Origin: Streptococcus sanguinis
GTDB lineage: Bacteria; Bacillota; Bacilli; Lactobacillales; Streptococcaceae
Direction of reading: 5' to 3'
NCBI RefSeq assembly: GCF_026781265.1
Contig: NZ_JAKUVC010000009.1
Coordinates: forward strand, 1-64,000
DNA length: 64,000 nt
Shown: positions 56,650 through 64,000 of the stretch, one piece after another
How positions within the stretch are numbered: the stretch's first letter is position 1
Layout of the letters: each line of letters begins with the position of its first letter
Notes under the pieces: model-generated
Told to the model about the DNA's origin: nothing
What the model saw: only the letters and a program-made list of their open reading frames with translations
Databases searched by the model: none
Program-made: the position numbers and the translations under genes

Positions 56650-57534
56650 ATGGTCAGAGATCGTAATTTGACGCGTTGGATATTTGTACTGCCAGCGGTG
56701 ATTATCGTAGGATTACTCTTTGTTTATCCATTTTTTTCAAGCATCTTTTATAGCTTTACCAATAAGAATTTAATTATGCCCAACTATCGTTTTGTTGGTT
56801 TGGATAATTATAAAGCAGTATTGTCAGACCCTAATTTTTTTAGTGCATTTTTTAATTCAATAAAATGGACTGTCCTTTCCTTAGCTGGACAAGTTATCAT
56901 TGGATTTGTTCTGGCTCTTGCTTTGCATAGAGTGCGACGATTTAAAAAACTTTATCGGACGTTGTTAATCGTACCGTGGGCCTTTCCTACAATTGTTATT
57001 GCTTTTTCATGGCAATGGATTCTAAATGGTGTCTATGGGTATCTGCCAAATATCATTGTTAAGCTTGGTTTAATGGAGCATGCTCCAGCTTTTCTGACTG
57101 ATAGCACGTGGGCCTTTATTTGCTTAGTGTTTATCAATATCTGGTTTGGAGCTCCAATGATTATGGTTAATGTTTTATCTGCACTTCAAACAGTTCCTCA
57201 GGAGCAGTTTGAGGCAGCTAAAATTGATGGTGCGACAAGTTGGCAAGTGTTCAGACATATTACTTTTCCGCATATTAAGGTCGTTGTAGGGTTACTAGTT
57301 GTACTGAGAACGGTTTGGATCTTTAACAATTTTGATATTATCTACCTCATTACTGGTGGTGGTCCATCTAATGCGACTATGACCTTGCCGATTTTCGCTT
57401 ACAACTTAGGTTGGGGAACGAAGTTATTAGGACGAGCTTCAGCAGTCACAGTATTGCTCTTTATCTTCTTATTGACAGTTTGCTTCATTTACTTCTCTGT
57501 AATTAGTAAATGGGAAAAGGAGGGTAGAAAATAA
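56650..57534 (+). CDS. satB: Sialic-acid ABC transporter permease SatB
   Basis: A 294-residue permease with six helices. The EAA loop is FEAAKIDGATSWQVFRHITFP near residue 195, where the ATPase docks. The stop overlaps the satC start by one base. Family clear; substrate by context. Confidence 0.92.
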   Translation: MVRDRNLTRWIFVLPAVIIVGLLFVYPFFSSIFYSFTNKNLIMPNYRFVGLDNYKAVLSDPNFFSAFFNSIKWTVLSLAGQVIIGFVLALALHRVRRFKKLYRTLLIVPWAFPTIVIAFSWQWILNGVYGYLPNIIVKLGLMEHAPAFLTDSTWAFICLVFINIWFGAPMIMVNVLSALQTVPQEQFEAAKIDGATSWQVFRHITFPHIKVVVGLLVVLRTVWIFNNFDIIYLITGGGPSNATMTLPIFAYNLGWGTKLLGRASAVTVLLFIFLLTVCFIYFSVISKWEKEGRK

Positions 57535-58367
57535 TGAAGAAAAAATCAAATTTCTACTTAGATATCGGAGCTCATTTGGTTTTGATAATTGCAACAATTG
57601 TTGCAATCTTCCCGCTTGTATGGATTATTATATCTTCAATTAAAGGAAAAGGGGAGTTGACACAATTTCCAACTCGCTTCTGGCCTCAGACTTTTACGCT
57701 AGACTACTTTACACATGTTATTAATGATTTGCATTTCGTTGATAATATCCGAAATAGTTTAGTAATTTCTTTGTCCACAACAGTTATTGCAACGATTATT
57801 TCTTCCATGGCTGCTTATGGTATTGTTCGTTTCTTCCCTAAACTAGGAGCAATAATGTCACGGCTTTTGGTAACAACTTATATTTTCCCACCTATTTTGC
57901 TAGCAATACCTTATTCTATTGCAATAGCAAAAGCAGGTTTGGGCAATAGCATCATTGGCCTTATCATCATTTATTTGTCATTTAGTGTACCTTATGCGGT
58001 ATGGCTGCTGGTTGGCTTCTTCCAAACGGTTCCAATTGGGATTGAAGAGGCAGCCCGTATTGATGGAGCAAATAAATTTGTTACTTTTTATAAAGTGGTA
58101 TTACCAATTGTTGCTCCAGGAATTGTTGCAACAGCGATTTATACCTTTATTAATGCGTGGAATGAATTCTTATATGCATTGATACTGATCAACGATACAA
58201 GTAAAATGACCGTTGCAGTAGCACTACGTTCATTGAATGGGTCAGAGGTGCTAGACTGGGGAGATATGATGGCGGCATCTGTGATTGTTGTATTGCCTTC
58301 TATCATCTTCTTCTCAATCATTCAAAATAAGATTGCAAGTGGTCTTTCAGAAGGATCTGTAAAATAG
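57534..58367 (+). CDS. satC: Sialic-acid ABC transporter permease SatC
   Basis: A 277-residue permease with six helices. EAA loop EEAARIDGANKFVTFYKVVLP near residue 173. It forms the translocation pore with SatB. TAATG overlap with satB implies coupling. Confidence 0.92.
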   Translation: MKKKSNFYLDIGAHLVLIIATIVAIFPLVWIIISSIKGKGELTQFPTRFWPQTFTLDYFTHVINDLHFVDNIRNSLVISLSTTVIATIISSMAAYGIVRFFPKLGAIMSRLLVTTYIFPPILLAIPYSIAIAKAGLGNSIIGLIIIYLSFSVPYAVWLLVGFFQTVPIGIEEAARIDGANKFVTFYKVVLPIVAPGIVATAIYTFINAWNEFLYALILINDTSKMTVAVALRSLNGSEVLDWGDMMAASVIVVLPSIIFFSIIQNKIASGLSEGSVK

Positions 58368-58439
58368 ACATTTCGAAACAACATTAGTCAATATATAAGT
58401 TAAAAATAGCATATTGTATTAAACAACAGGAGAATAAAA

Positions 58440-59543
58440 ATGGTTAAATATGGCGTTGTAGGAACAGGATATTTTGGAGCTGAATTGGCTCGTTATATGC
58501 AAAAAAATGATGGTGCAGAGATTACGATTGTTTATGATCCAGAAAACGCGGAAGCAGTAGCTGAAGAGTTAGGAGCGAAAGTTGCAGCTTCGATAGATGA
58601 ATTAGTGGCTAGCGATGAAGTTGACTGTGTTATTGTAGCTTCTCCAAATAATCTTCATAAAGAGCCGGTTATCAAAGCAGCTCAGCATGGAAAAAATGTT
58701 TTTTGTGAAAAACCAATTGCTCTTTCCTATGAGGATTGTCGCGAAATGGTAGATGCTTGTAAAGAAAATAATGTGACCTTTATGGCGGGGCATATCATGA
58801 ACTTCTTTAATGGTGTTCATCATGCCAAAGAATTAATCAATCAAGGTGTGATTGGGGACGTTCTGTATTGTCATACAGCTCGTAATGGATGGGAGGAGCA
58901 ACAACCATCGGTATCTTGGAAGAAAATCCGCGAAAAATCTGGTGGTCACTTATATCACCATATCCATGAATTGGACTGTGTTCAATTTCTTATGGGCGGG
59001 ATGCCTGAAACTGTTACAATGACTGGCGGCAATGTAGCTCATGAGGGAGAAAACTTTGGTGATGAAGATGACATGATTTTTGTTAATATGGAATTTTCAA
59101 ATAAGCGTTTTGCTTTGCTAGAATGGGGTTCTGCTTATCGCTGGGGTGAACACTATGTCTTGATTCAAGGGACAAAAGGAGCGATTCGTCTGGACTTGTT
59201 CAACTGTAAAGGAACTCTCAAATTAGATGGCCAAGAAAGTTACTTCCTAATCCATGAGTCACAGGAAGAAGATGATGATCGTACTCGTATTTACCATAGT
59301 ACCGAAATGGATGGAGCGATTGCTTACGGAAAACCTGGTAAACGTACCCCATTGTGGTTATCATCTGTTATTGACAAGGAAATGCGTTACCTTCATGAAA
59401 TCATGCAGGGAGCACCGGTAACAGAAGAATTCAAAAAATTATTGACAGGAGAAGCAGCTCTGGAGGCTATTGCAACAGCAGATGCATGTACTCAGTCTAT
59501 GTTTGAAGATCGTAAAGTTAAATTATCGGAAATTGTAAAATAA
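58440..59543 (+). CDS. Gfo/Idh/MocA-family oxidoreductase of the nan operon
   Basis: A 367-residue NAD(P)-dependent oxidoreductase. The Rossmann motif VVGTGYFGAELAR is at the N-terminus. VFCEKPIAL (about 94-102) has the catalytic Lys, and HLYHHIHELDCVQFL the active-site His residues. Within a sialic-acid operon it most likely turns 2,7-anhydro-Neu5Ac (or the 2,3-ene form) into Neu5Ac, as shown for the Ruminococcus gnavus enzyme NanOx; this is inference. AGGAG precedes the ATG. Confidence 0.88.
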   Translation: MVKYGVVGTGYFGAELARYMQKNDGAEITIVYDPENAEAVAEELGAKVAASIDELVASDEVDCVIVASPNNLHKEPVIKAAQHGKNVFCEKPIALSYEDCREMVDACKENNVTFMAGHIMNFFNGVHHAKELINQGVIGDVLYCHTARNGWEEQQPSVSWKKIREKSGGHLYHHIHELDCVQFLMGGMPETVTMTGGNVAHEGENFGDEDDMIFVNMEFSNKRFALLEWGSAYRWGEHYVLIQGTKGAIRLDLFNCKGTLKLDGQESYFLIHESQEEDDDRTRIYHSTEMDGAIAYGKPGKRTPLWLSSVIDKEMRYLHEIMQGAPVTEEFKKLLTGEAALEAIATADACTQSMFEDRKVKLSEIVK

Positions 59544-59551
59544 AAGATGTG

Positions 59552-59576
59552 GGGATGAAACAATGATTTTCGTCCC
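59552..59576 (+). other. Hairpin before nanA
   Basis: GGGATGAAA, loop CAATGAT, TTTCGTCCC: a 9-bp stem with one T-G pair and no T-run. It may stabilise or separate transcript segments. Confidence 0.6.
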
Positions 59577-59605
59577 TCTCATTTCTAAAACATTAGGAGA
59601 AAACT

Positions 59606-60523
59606 ATGTCAGATTTAAAAAAATATGAAGGTGTCATTCCTGCTTTCTATGCCTGCTATGACGAGGAAGGTGAAATCAGCTCGAAGCGGACTCGCGCTTT
59701 AGTGGAATATTTCATCGCCAAGGGCGTGCAAGGTCTTTATGTCAACGGTTCTTCGGGCGAGTGTATCTATCTGAGTGTAGAAGACCGAAAACGGGTTCTA
59801 GAAGAAGTGATGAAAGTTGCTAAGGGACGTCTGACTATCATTGCCCATGTAGCTTGCAACAATACCAAGGATAGTATAGAGCTGGCTCGTCATGCCGAAA
59901 GTTTGGGTGTGGATGCGATTGCGACTATTCCACCGATTTATTTCCGACTACCGGAGTATTCTGTAGCTCAGTATTGGAATGACATCAGTGCGGCAGCGCC
60001 TAATACAGATTTTGTGATTTACAATATTCCTCAGCTGGCTGGTGTAGCCTTGACTCCTAGCCTTTATAAGGAAATGCTCAAGAACGAACGTGTGATCGGT
60101 GTGAAGAACTCTTCAATGCCAGTGCAGGATATTCAGACCTTTGTAGCTCTTGGGGGAGAAGATCATGTAGTCTTTAATGGTCCAGATGAGCAATTCTTAG
60201 GTGGCCGACTCATGGGGGCTGCAGCTGGTATCGGTGGTACATACGGAGCTATGCCAGAGCTCTTCCTCCAACTCAATCAACTGATTGCTGACAAGGAATT
60301 GGAACGAGCTAAGGAATTGCAATATGCGATAAATGCGATTATAGGAAAATTAACCAGCGCCCGCGGCAATATGTACGCGGTTATTAAGGGTGTTTTGGAA
60401 ATTAACGAAGGCTTGACCATCGGATCTGTCCGCTCTCCTCTGACACCGCTACAGGAAAGTGAACGGCCGATTGTGGAAGAAGCAGCTCAGTTGATTAGAC
60501 AAACCAAGGAGCAATTTTTATAA
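59606..60523 (+). CDS. nanA: N-acetylneuraminate lyase
   Basis: A 305-residue DHDPS-superfamily lyase splitting Neu5Ac to ManNAc and pyruvate. It has YVNGSSGECIYLS (substrate carboxylate loop), the Tyr in FVIYNIPQL, and Schiff-base Lys167 in VIGVKNSSM. TTAGGAG precedes the ATG. Confidence 0.95.
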   Translation: MSDLKKYEGVIPAFYACYDEEGEISSKRTRALVEYFIAKGVQGLYVNGSSGECIYLSVEDRKRVLEEVMKVAKGRLTIIAHVACNNTKDSIELARHAESLGVDAIATIPPIYFRLPEYSVAQYWNDISAAAPNTDFVIYNIPQLAGVALTPSLYKEMLKNERVIGVKNSSMPVQDIQTFVALGGEDHVVFNGPDEQFLGGRLMGAAAGIGGTYGAMPELFLQLNQLIADKELERAKELQYAINAIIGKLTSARGNMYAVIKGVLEINEGLTIGSVRSPLTPLQESERPIVEEAAQLIRQTKEQFL

Positions 60524-60556
60524 GCAACAGGATAAACACTAGAGAGAAGGTGTGCT

Positions 60557-61441
60557 ATGAAACACTATGTTGCTATTGATATTGGCGGTACCAATATCAA
60601 GTATGGCTTAATCAACGAGGTGGAAACCTTGGTGGAAGCACATGAAATGCCGACGGAGGCCCACAAAGGCGGTCCGGGAATTATGCAAAAGGTTGAAGGA
60701 ATTGTTGCAGCCTATTTAGAAAAAGGACCTCTGGCTGGGATTTGTATTTCTTCGGCTGGTATGGTGGATCCAGACAAGGGTGAAATTTTCTATGCTGGGC
60801 CACAGATTCCTAATTACGCTGGGACCCAGTTCAAAAAAGTGCTGGAAGAAACATTCTCCCTGCCTTGTGAGATTGAAAATGATGTCAACTGTGCTGGTCT
60901 GGCGGAGGCTATGTCGGGTAGTGGCAAGGGAGCGAAGATTGCCCTTTGTTTGACAATCGGTACAGGTATTGGAGGCTGTCTGGTCGTAGATGGTCAGGTC
61001 TTCCATGGCTTTAGTAACTCTGCTTGTGAGGTCGGATACCTGCATCTACCAGACGGAGCTTTCCAAGATGTGGCATCTACAACAGCTCTGGTCAATTATG
61101 TGGCTGAGCTACATGGAGAAGACGCAGAGCATTGGAATGGCCGTCGGATTTTCAAAGAAGCAACTGAGGGCAATAAACTCTGTATCGAAGGCATCGATCG
61201 TATGGTTGGCTATCTGGGTCAAGGAATTGCTAATATCTGCTATGTTTTTAATCCGGAAGTTGTTATTTTAGGAGGCGGCATTATGGGCCAAGAAGCTATT
61301 CTTAGGCCGCGTATTCAGGTGGCTTTGCAGGATGCTTTGGTTCCAAGCATTGCTGACAAAACCAAACTGGCCTTTGCTCATCATCAAAATACTGCAGGTA
61401 TGTTTGGAGCCTACTATCATTTCAAAAATAGACAAGTTTAA
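60557..61441 (+). CDS. nanK: ROK-family N-acetylmannosamine kinase
   Basis: A 294-residue ROK kinase. Phosphate loop AIDIGGTNIKYGL, catalytic Asp in ENDVNCAG, and TIGTGIGGCLVV. The zinc-binding CxCGxxGC motif of many ROK proteins is not present at the usual site (SACEVGYLHLP). It phosphorylates ManNAc for NanE. A hairpin follows. Confidence 0.9.
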   Translation: MKHYVAIDIGGTNIKYGLINEVETLVEAHEMPTEAHKGGPGIMQKVEGIVAAYLEKGPLAGICISSAGMVDPDKGEIFYAGPQIPNYAGTQFKKVLEETFSLPCEIENDVNCAGLAEAMSGSGKGAKIALCLTIGTGIGGCLVVDGQVFHGFSNSACEVGYLHLPDGAFQDVASTTALVNYVAELHGEDAEHWNGRRIFKEATEGNKLCIEGIDRMVGYLGQGIANICYVFNPEVVILGGGIMGQEAILRPRIQVALQDALVPSIADKTKLAFAHHQNTAGMFGAYYHFKNRQV

Positions 61442-61461
61442 CCTGAGATTTTTCTCAGGTT
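61440..61461 (+). other. Hairpin after nanK
   Basis: AACCTGAGA, loop TTTT, TCTCAGGTT: perfect 9 bp, without a following T-run. Confidence 0.65.
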
Positions 61462-61486
61462 CCTTGTCTTTGAAGAGGAAAATCAA

Positions 61487-61816
61487 ATGGCAGAAAGAAG
61501 TTTCATTCAGGAAGCTGCTCAGCTTCTAGGTTCTTTGATGGAAGATTTTCAAAAGAAGGCAATTCGGTCAAGAGATGAAATCCGCTTTTACGAGTGCTTA
61601 GCAGAAGTTTTAAGGAGCTTGGAGAAAACAAAGGCCCTGGATAACCGTCTTCTCATTGCTCTTGAAAGCTTCCATAAAAGTGCTAGTTTTTTAATTGGTC
61701 TTAGTAGCCTCAAACTGGATCAGCCTACTTATCAAAAGTGGCGTGCCTACGATGCCTTTCATATGGAAAAAGTTCAGCCCCAATTAGAAATCTATGGGCC
61801 AATCCTCCCCTTGTGA
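61487..61816 (+). CDS. Small helical protein of unknown function ending the nan operon
   Basis: A 109-residue, mostly helical soluble protein with Phe/Leu heptads and no recognised motif. GAAGAGGA lies upstream of the ATG. It follows nanK by 45 nt and is probably transcribed with it. The four-helix look resembles small immunity-type proteins, but nothing specific supports that. Confidence 0.6.
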   Translation: MAERSFIQEAAQLLGSLMEDFQKKAIRSRDEIRFYECLAEVLRSLEKTKALDNRLLIALESFHKSASFLIGLSSLKLDQPTYQKWRAYDAFHMEKVQPQLEIYGPILPL

Positions 61817-61844
61817 AAGAAAGAGGAAAAATTTAGACCAAAAA

Positions 61845-61878
61845 AGAAAACGAGTCAGAAAATCCTGATTCGTTTTTA
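61845..61878. terminator. Bidirectional terminator between nan operon and rpiR gene
   Basis: AAAACGAGTCAG pairs with CTGATTCGTTTT around AAAATC. A-run and T-run on both sides fit convergent use. Confidence 0.85.
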
Positions 61879-62727
61879 TCGTTTGTGGGTATTGCGGCGG
61901 TAGTAGCCATTTAGTTTTTGATTCTCCCAAAAGCTGTTAAAGATTCTTTCTTTCTTTTCACGGTTAATCTCTAGGAAAAAAGCATAGATGAGGTCAATCA
62001 TGAGAATCATGGGGAATTGTGCGGAAATCCGCAAGATAAACTCAGGCTTGCTTTGAAGAGCAACAGGAACGACTTCAGTGAAGTCTTCTTGAATCTTTTC
62101 AGGTTGTCCAGTCACCAAGATGGTTTTTGCTCCCATATTTTTAGCGTCAATCAAGCTGTCAATGATGGACTGGGTCTGTCCGGATAGAGAAAATCCGATA
62201 ACAAGGCAGTTCTTGTCCAGAATACTAGTTGTCCAAGCGAATCCATCTTGGTCAGTTAGGGCTTCACAAACGACTCCCAGCCTCATGAAGCGCAGCTTCA
62301 TATCACGTGCTACTAAGCCCGAGCTACCTGTTCCAAAGAAATAAACTCGATCTGCCTCTTCTATGATTTGAGCCACTCGCTCCAGCTTTTCCTCCTCTAT
62401 CAGTTCTTTTGTCTGCTGATGGATTTGGTTGTAGTTGTACAAGACATGACGGGATAAGCTGCTTTGCATATTATCCGACTCGGTTTGCGCCTTTTGTAGG
62501 TCCTGTAGATATTGAAAACTAAATTCCCGATAACCTTTAAAGCCGCATTTTTTGGCGAAACGGGTCAAGGCTGCTTGAGAAATGTGCAAGGTTTGGGCAA
62601 CTTGCAAAGAGGATAAATCCTCTTGAATACTATTTGGATCCAAAAAATAGTGACCAATCCTCTGTTCCAAGTCGGTCATCTTGTCAAGATGGCTCTCAAT
62701 GATGGCCAAGATATTCTGCTGACTCAT
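61876..62727 (-). CDS. nanR: RpiR-family regulator, probable NanR
   Basis: A 283-residue RpiR protein. The N-terminal HTH_6 domain (about 1-77) has LQVAQTLHISQAALTRFAKKCGFKGYREF. The C-terminal SIS domain (about 120-260) has VYFFGTGSSGLVARDM and GFSLSGQTQSIIDSL. It likely senses a phosphosugar such as ManNAc-6-P or GlcNAc-6-P and controls the convergent nan operon. The link to nan is by position. Confidence 0.88.
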   Translation of the reverse strand: MSQQNILAIIESHLDKMTDLEQRIGHYFLDPNSIQEDLSSLQVAQTLHISQAALTRFAKKCGFKGYREFSFQYLQDLQKAQTESDNMQSSLSRHVLYNYNQIHQQTKELIEEEKLERVAQIIEEADRVYFFGTGSSGLVARDMKLRFMRLGVVCEALTDQDGFAWTTSILDKNCLVIGFSLSGQTQSIIDSLIDAKNMGAKTILVTGQPEKIQEDFTEVVPVALQSKPEFILRISAQFPMILMIDLIYAFFLEINREKKERIFNSFWENQKLNGYYRRNTHKR

Positions 62728-62826
62728 AAAATCACTTTCTTCATGGGATAATGTTTAGTAAAAGTTTAAGGGCTGTTCTGGCTGGAAATTACATTTGAAG
62801 CCACTTTTACTTTTCTGATATTCTAT

Positions 62827-62872
62827 ATTTGTCTTAGAATTTGTTTATATTATAACATAGTTATAGACAAAT
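62827..62872. promoter_or_regulatory. Inverted repeat upstream of nanR
   Basis: ATTTGTCT (62827-62834) and AGACAAAT (62865-62872) form an 8-bp inverted repeat around an AT-rich core with TATAAT on the reverse strand. A candidate operator or promoter of nanR; unproven. The rest of the gap to 62993 holds no gene. Confidence 0.5.
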
Positions 62873-62993
62873 AAACCGTTTGCAAGACTGAAACTTATCA
62901 AGAGTGTACAGCTGATACTGATTTGTAAGTATTGAAATGAATCAAATCTATATCGGCTTTTCCTATCAGTTGGAGATAGATGTTTAGCAATCT

Positions 62994-63023
62994 CTGACTG
63001 TTTTTCTGAAAATATGATATAAT
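62994..63023 (+). promoter_or_regulatory. V-ATPase operon promoter
   Basis: CTGACT (62994-62999) and extended -10 TGA-TATAAT (hexamer 63018-63023). Transcription from here gives a leader of about 112 nt. Confidence 0.7.
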
Positions 63024-63038
63024 TTATGCAAGTACGAA

Positions 63039-63130
63039 GCTGTATTCCTGAAGATAACCTTGCCAGATGGTTGGCTAGTCAGCCAGGAATGCAGATTTTA
63101 AAATCCGTTTTCGAAGGTTTTTGAAAACGA
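63039..63130 (+). ncRNA. Structured leader of the V-ATPase operon
   Basis: CTGTATTCCTG (63040-63050) pairs with CAGGAATGCAG (63084-63094) over 11 bp. It encloses AACC/GGTT (63056-63072) and GGCT/AGCC (63073-63084), a three-way junction. A palindrome GATTTTAAAATC and then CGTTTTC/GAAAACG (63106-63129) follow, ending at the GAGGGGG Shine-Dalgarno. This is riboswitch-like in shape; the ligand, if any, is unknown. Confidence 0.5.
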
Positions 63131-63142
63131 GGGGGTGAATAG

Positions 63143-63466
63143 ATGGCCAATGAAACACTTGAAAAAATGCAGGAAATTGAAACTGCTGCAGAAGAAGTTT
63201 TGATGGGCTACAGGACGCAGGCTCAGGAGCTGCGACAGCAGGTAGATGAAAATCTCAGACAGCTAGGTCTGACTTATGACGATGAAACGCAGAAGCTGGC
63301 TGAGGAATTAACCGCGACTTCTCAGCAAAAGTTGGTGCACCTGCAGCAAGATTTGGAGCAGACAACCCAGCAAAATGAGGACAAGGTTGCGGCTGCGCTG
63401 ACAGACAAAAAAGCAGACTTGGCGCGAGCTATTGTAGAGAAGGTGGTAGAAGCCTATGGCCATTAG
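63143..63466 (+). CDS. V-type ATPase subunit G/H-like (peripheral stalk)
   Basis: A 107-residue charged helical protein, nearly one long coiled coil rich in Gln, Glu and Ala. It fits the peripheral-stalk subunit that opens streptococcal and enterococcal V-ATPase operons (NtpF in Enterococcus hirae). GAGGGGG lies upstream. It overlaps the following ntpI-like gene by 11 bases. Confidence 0.82.
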   Translation: MANETLEKMQEIETAAEEVLMGYRTQAQELRQQVDENLRQLGLTYDDETQKLAEELTATSQQKLVHLQQDLEQTTQQNEDKVAAALTDKKADLARAIVEKVVEAYGH

Positions 63467-64000
63467 TCAAATGCGGCAGCTGTCTCTGCTTCTGCCCAAG
63501 GAACTGCTGGATCAGCTTCTCTTTTACCTACAGGGCTTAGAGTCGGTTCAGATTCATGACTTGCGGCAGGAAGAGGACTGGCAGGCAGCCTTTGAGCAGG
63601 CTTTAGTTGGCCGGCCAGATCGGCAGCTATCTCAGCAGGATTTGCTCAGACGCCAAGAAAAGCTCGAGAGACTGATTGCAGAGCTGGAACCCTTTATGCC
63701 CAAAAAGAAACTGCTGGAAGCCTTAAAAGAAGAACCTTTGGAGTTGTCCTTTACTGCTTTGGAGCAGGCGGGGAAAGCCTGGGATGAGATTGCGCTGTTA
63801 GAAGGAATCAGCAAGCAGCTCAACGTCTTGCAAGAGGCCAAGGATCAGATAGAAGCTGACCGCTTGGAAATGGCTGCGCTGGAAAAGTGGGAGTCGCTGG
63901 AGCTAACACCGCAAGCAGCTGCGACTTTCAGTCATCTGGGAGCGTTGATTGGGACGATTCCCAATACAGATGACGATGCTCTGCGCCTGACTCTGGGAGC
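63456..64000 (+). CDS. V-type ATPase subunit I (partial, runs off window)
   Basis: Open from ATG 63456 to the end of the window (181 codons) without a stop. It begins MAISQMRQLSLLLPKELLDQLL and continues as Glu/Leu-rich coiled coil, as in the N-terminal arm of V-ATPase subunit I (NtpI), whose membrane half would lie beyond. AAGGTGG upstream and the overlap with the preceding subunit gene support the start. The operon would pump H+ or Na+ across the membrane; the ion cannot be read here. Confidence 0.8.
   Translation, partial: MAISQMRQLSLLLPKELLDQLLFYLQGLESVQIHDLRQEEDWQAAFEQALVGRPDRQLSQQDLLRRQEKLERLIAELEPFMPKKKLLEALKEEPLELSFTALEQAGKAWDEIALLEGISKQLNVLQEAKDQIEADRLEMAALEKWESLELTPQAAATFSHLGALIGTIPNTDDDALRLTLG

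Overview
The window looks like chromosome from a Streptococcus of the sanguinis/gordonii type. Evidence is the tRNA run that follows an rRNA operon, mreCD-pcsB-prs, a complete pur gene set, a PcsB with a CHAP domain, CiaR-type small-RNA promoters beside ruvB, and a sialic-acid operon. Moderate G+C and classic sigma-70 promoters (TTGACA-N17-TATAAT, many with an extended -10) fit this. The species call is inference from gene content and order.

Layout. Bases 1-952 hold the 3' end of a tRNA-Leu and ten complete tRNAs. Bases 1026-6559 are cell-envelope genes (mreC, mreD, pcsB), prs, then a secreted protein ending in LPKTS followed by a class B-like sortase. Bases 6738-9931 carry araT-recO-plsX-acpP. 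Bases 10086-29539 are the purine pathway (purC-L-F-M-N-H, then purD, purE-K, purB). It is interrupted by a reverse-strand CHAP cell-wall protein (19824-21773), a small membrane protein between purN and purH, and an AT-rich four-gene accessory block between purK and purB. Bases 29730-30889 are a TetR-controlled quinone/NAD(P)H oxidoreductase. Bases 31106-33058 are a PTS-dependent dihydroxyacetone kinase operon. Bases 33388-42273 are a GntR regulator, a GH35 beta-galactosidase, a mannose-family PTS, agaS, lacD and galM. This reads as uptake and breakdown of host-glycan galactosides.

Bases 42433-44556 contain three CiaR-type small RNAs around ruvB. A phosphatase, a MORN protein and a peptidoglycan O-acetyltransferase-like gene follow (44676-47311), then adhE with Rex-like and cre sites. 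After adhE lies a hairpin-rich non-coding stretch with an 89-nt imperfect duplication. A membrane protein and an acetyl-esterase gene broken by an in-frame TGA come next. Bases 52897-61816 are a sialic-acid operon (nanE, its own ABC ATPase, yhcH, satABC, a Gfo/Idh oxidoreductase, nanA, nanK, a small unknown) behind a cre-overlapped promoter, with a divergent RpiR regulator. The window ends in the start of a V-type ATPase operon behind a structured leader.

Most promising undescribed items: the structured purE leader with mutually exclusive pairings and no Shine-Dalgarno; the V-ATPase leader; the duplicated structured element after adhE; the LPKTS protein/sortase pair; and the AT-rich membrane protein plus DUF4041/T5orf172 block. 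No CRISPR array, insertion sequence or prophage was seen. All identifications are by reading motifs; no database search was possible.
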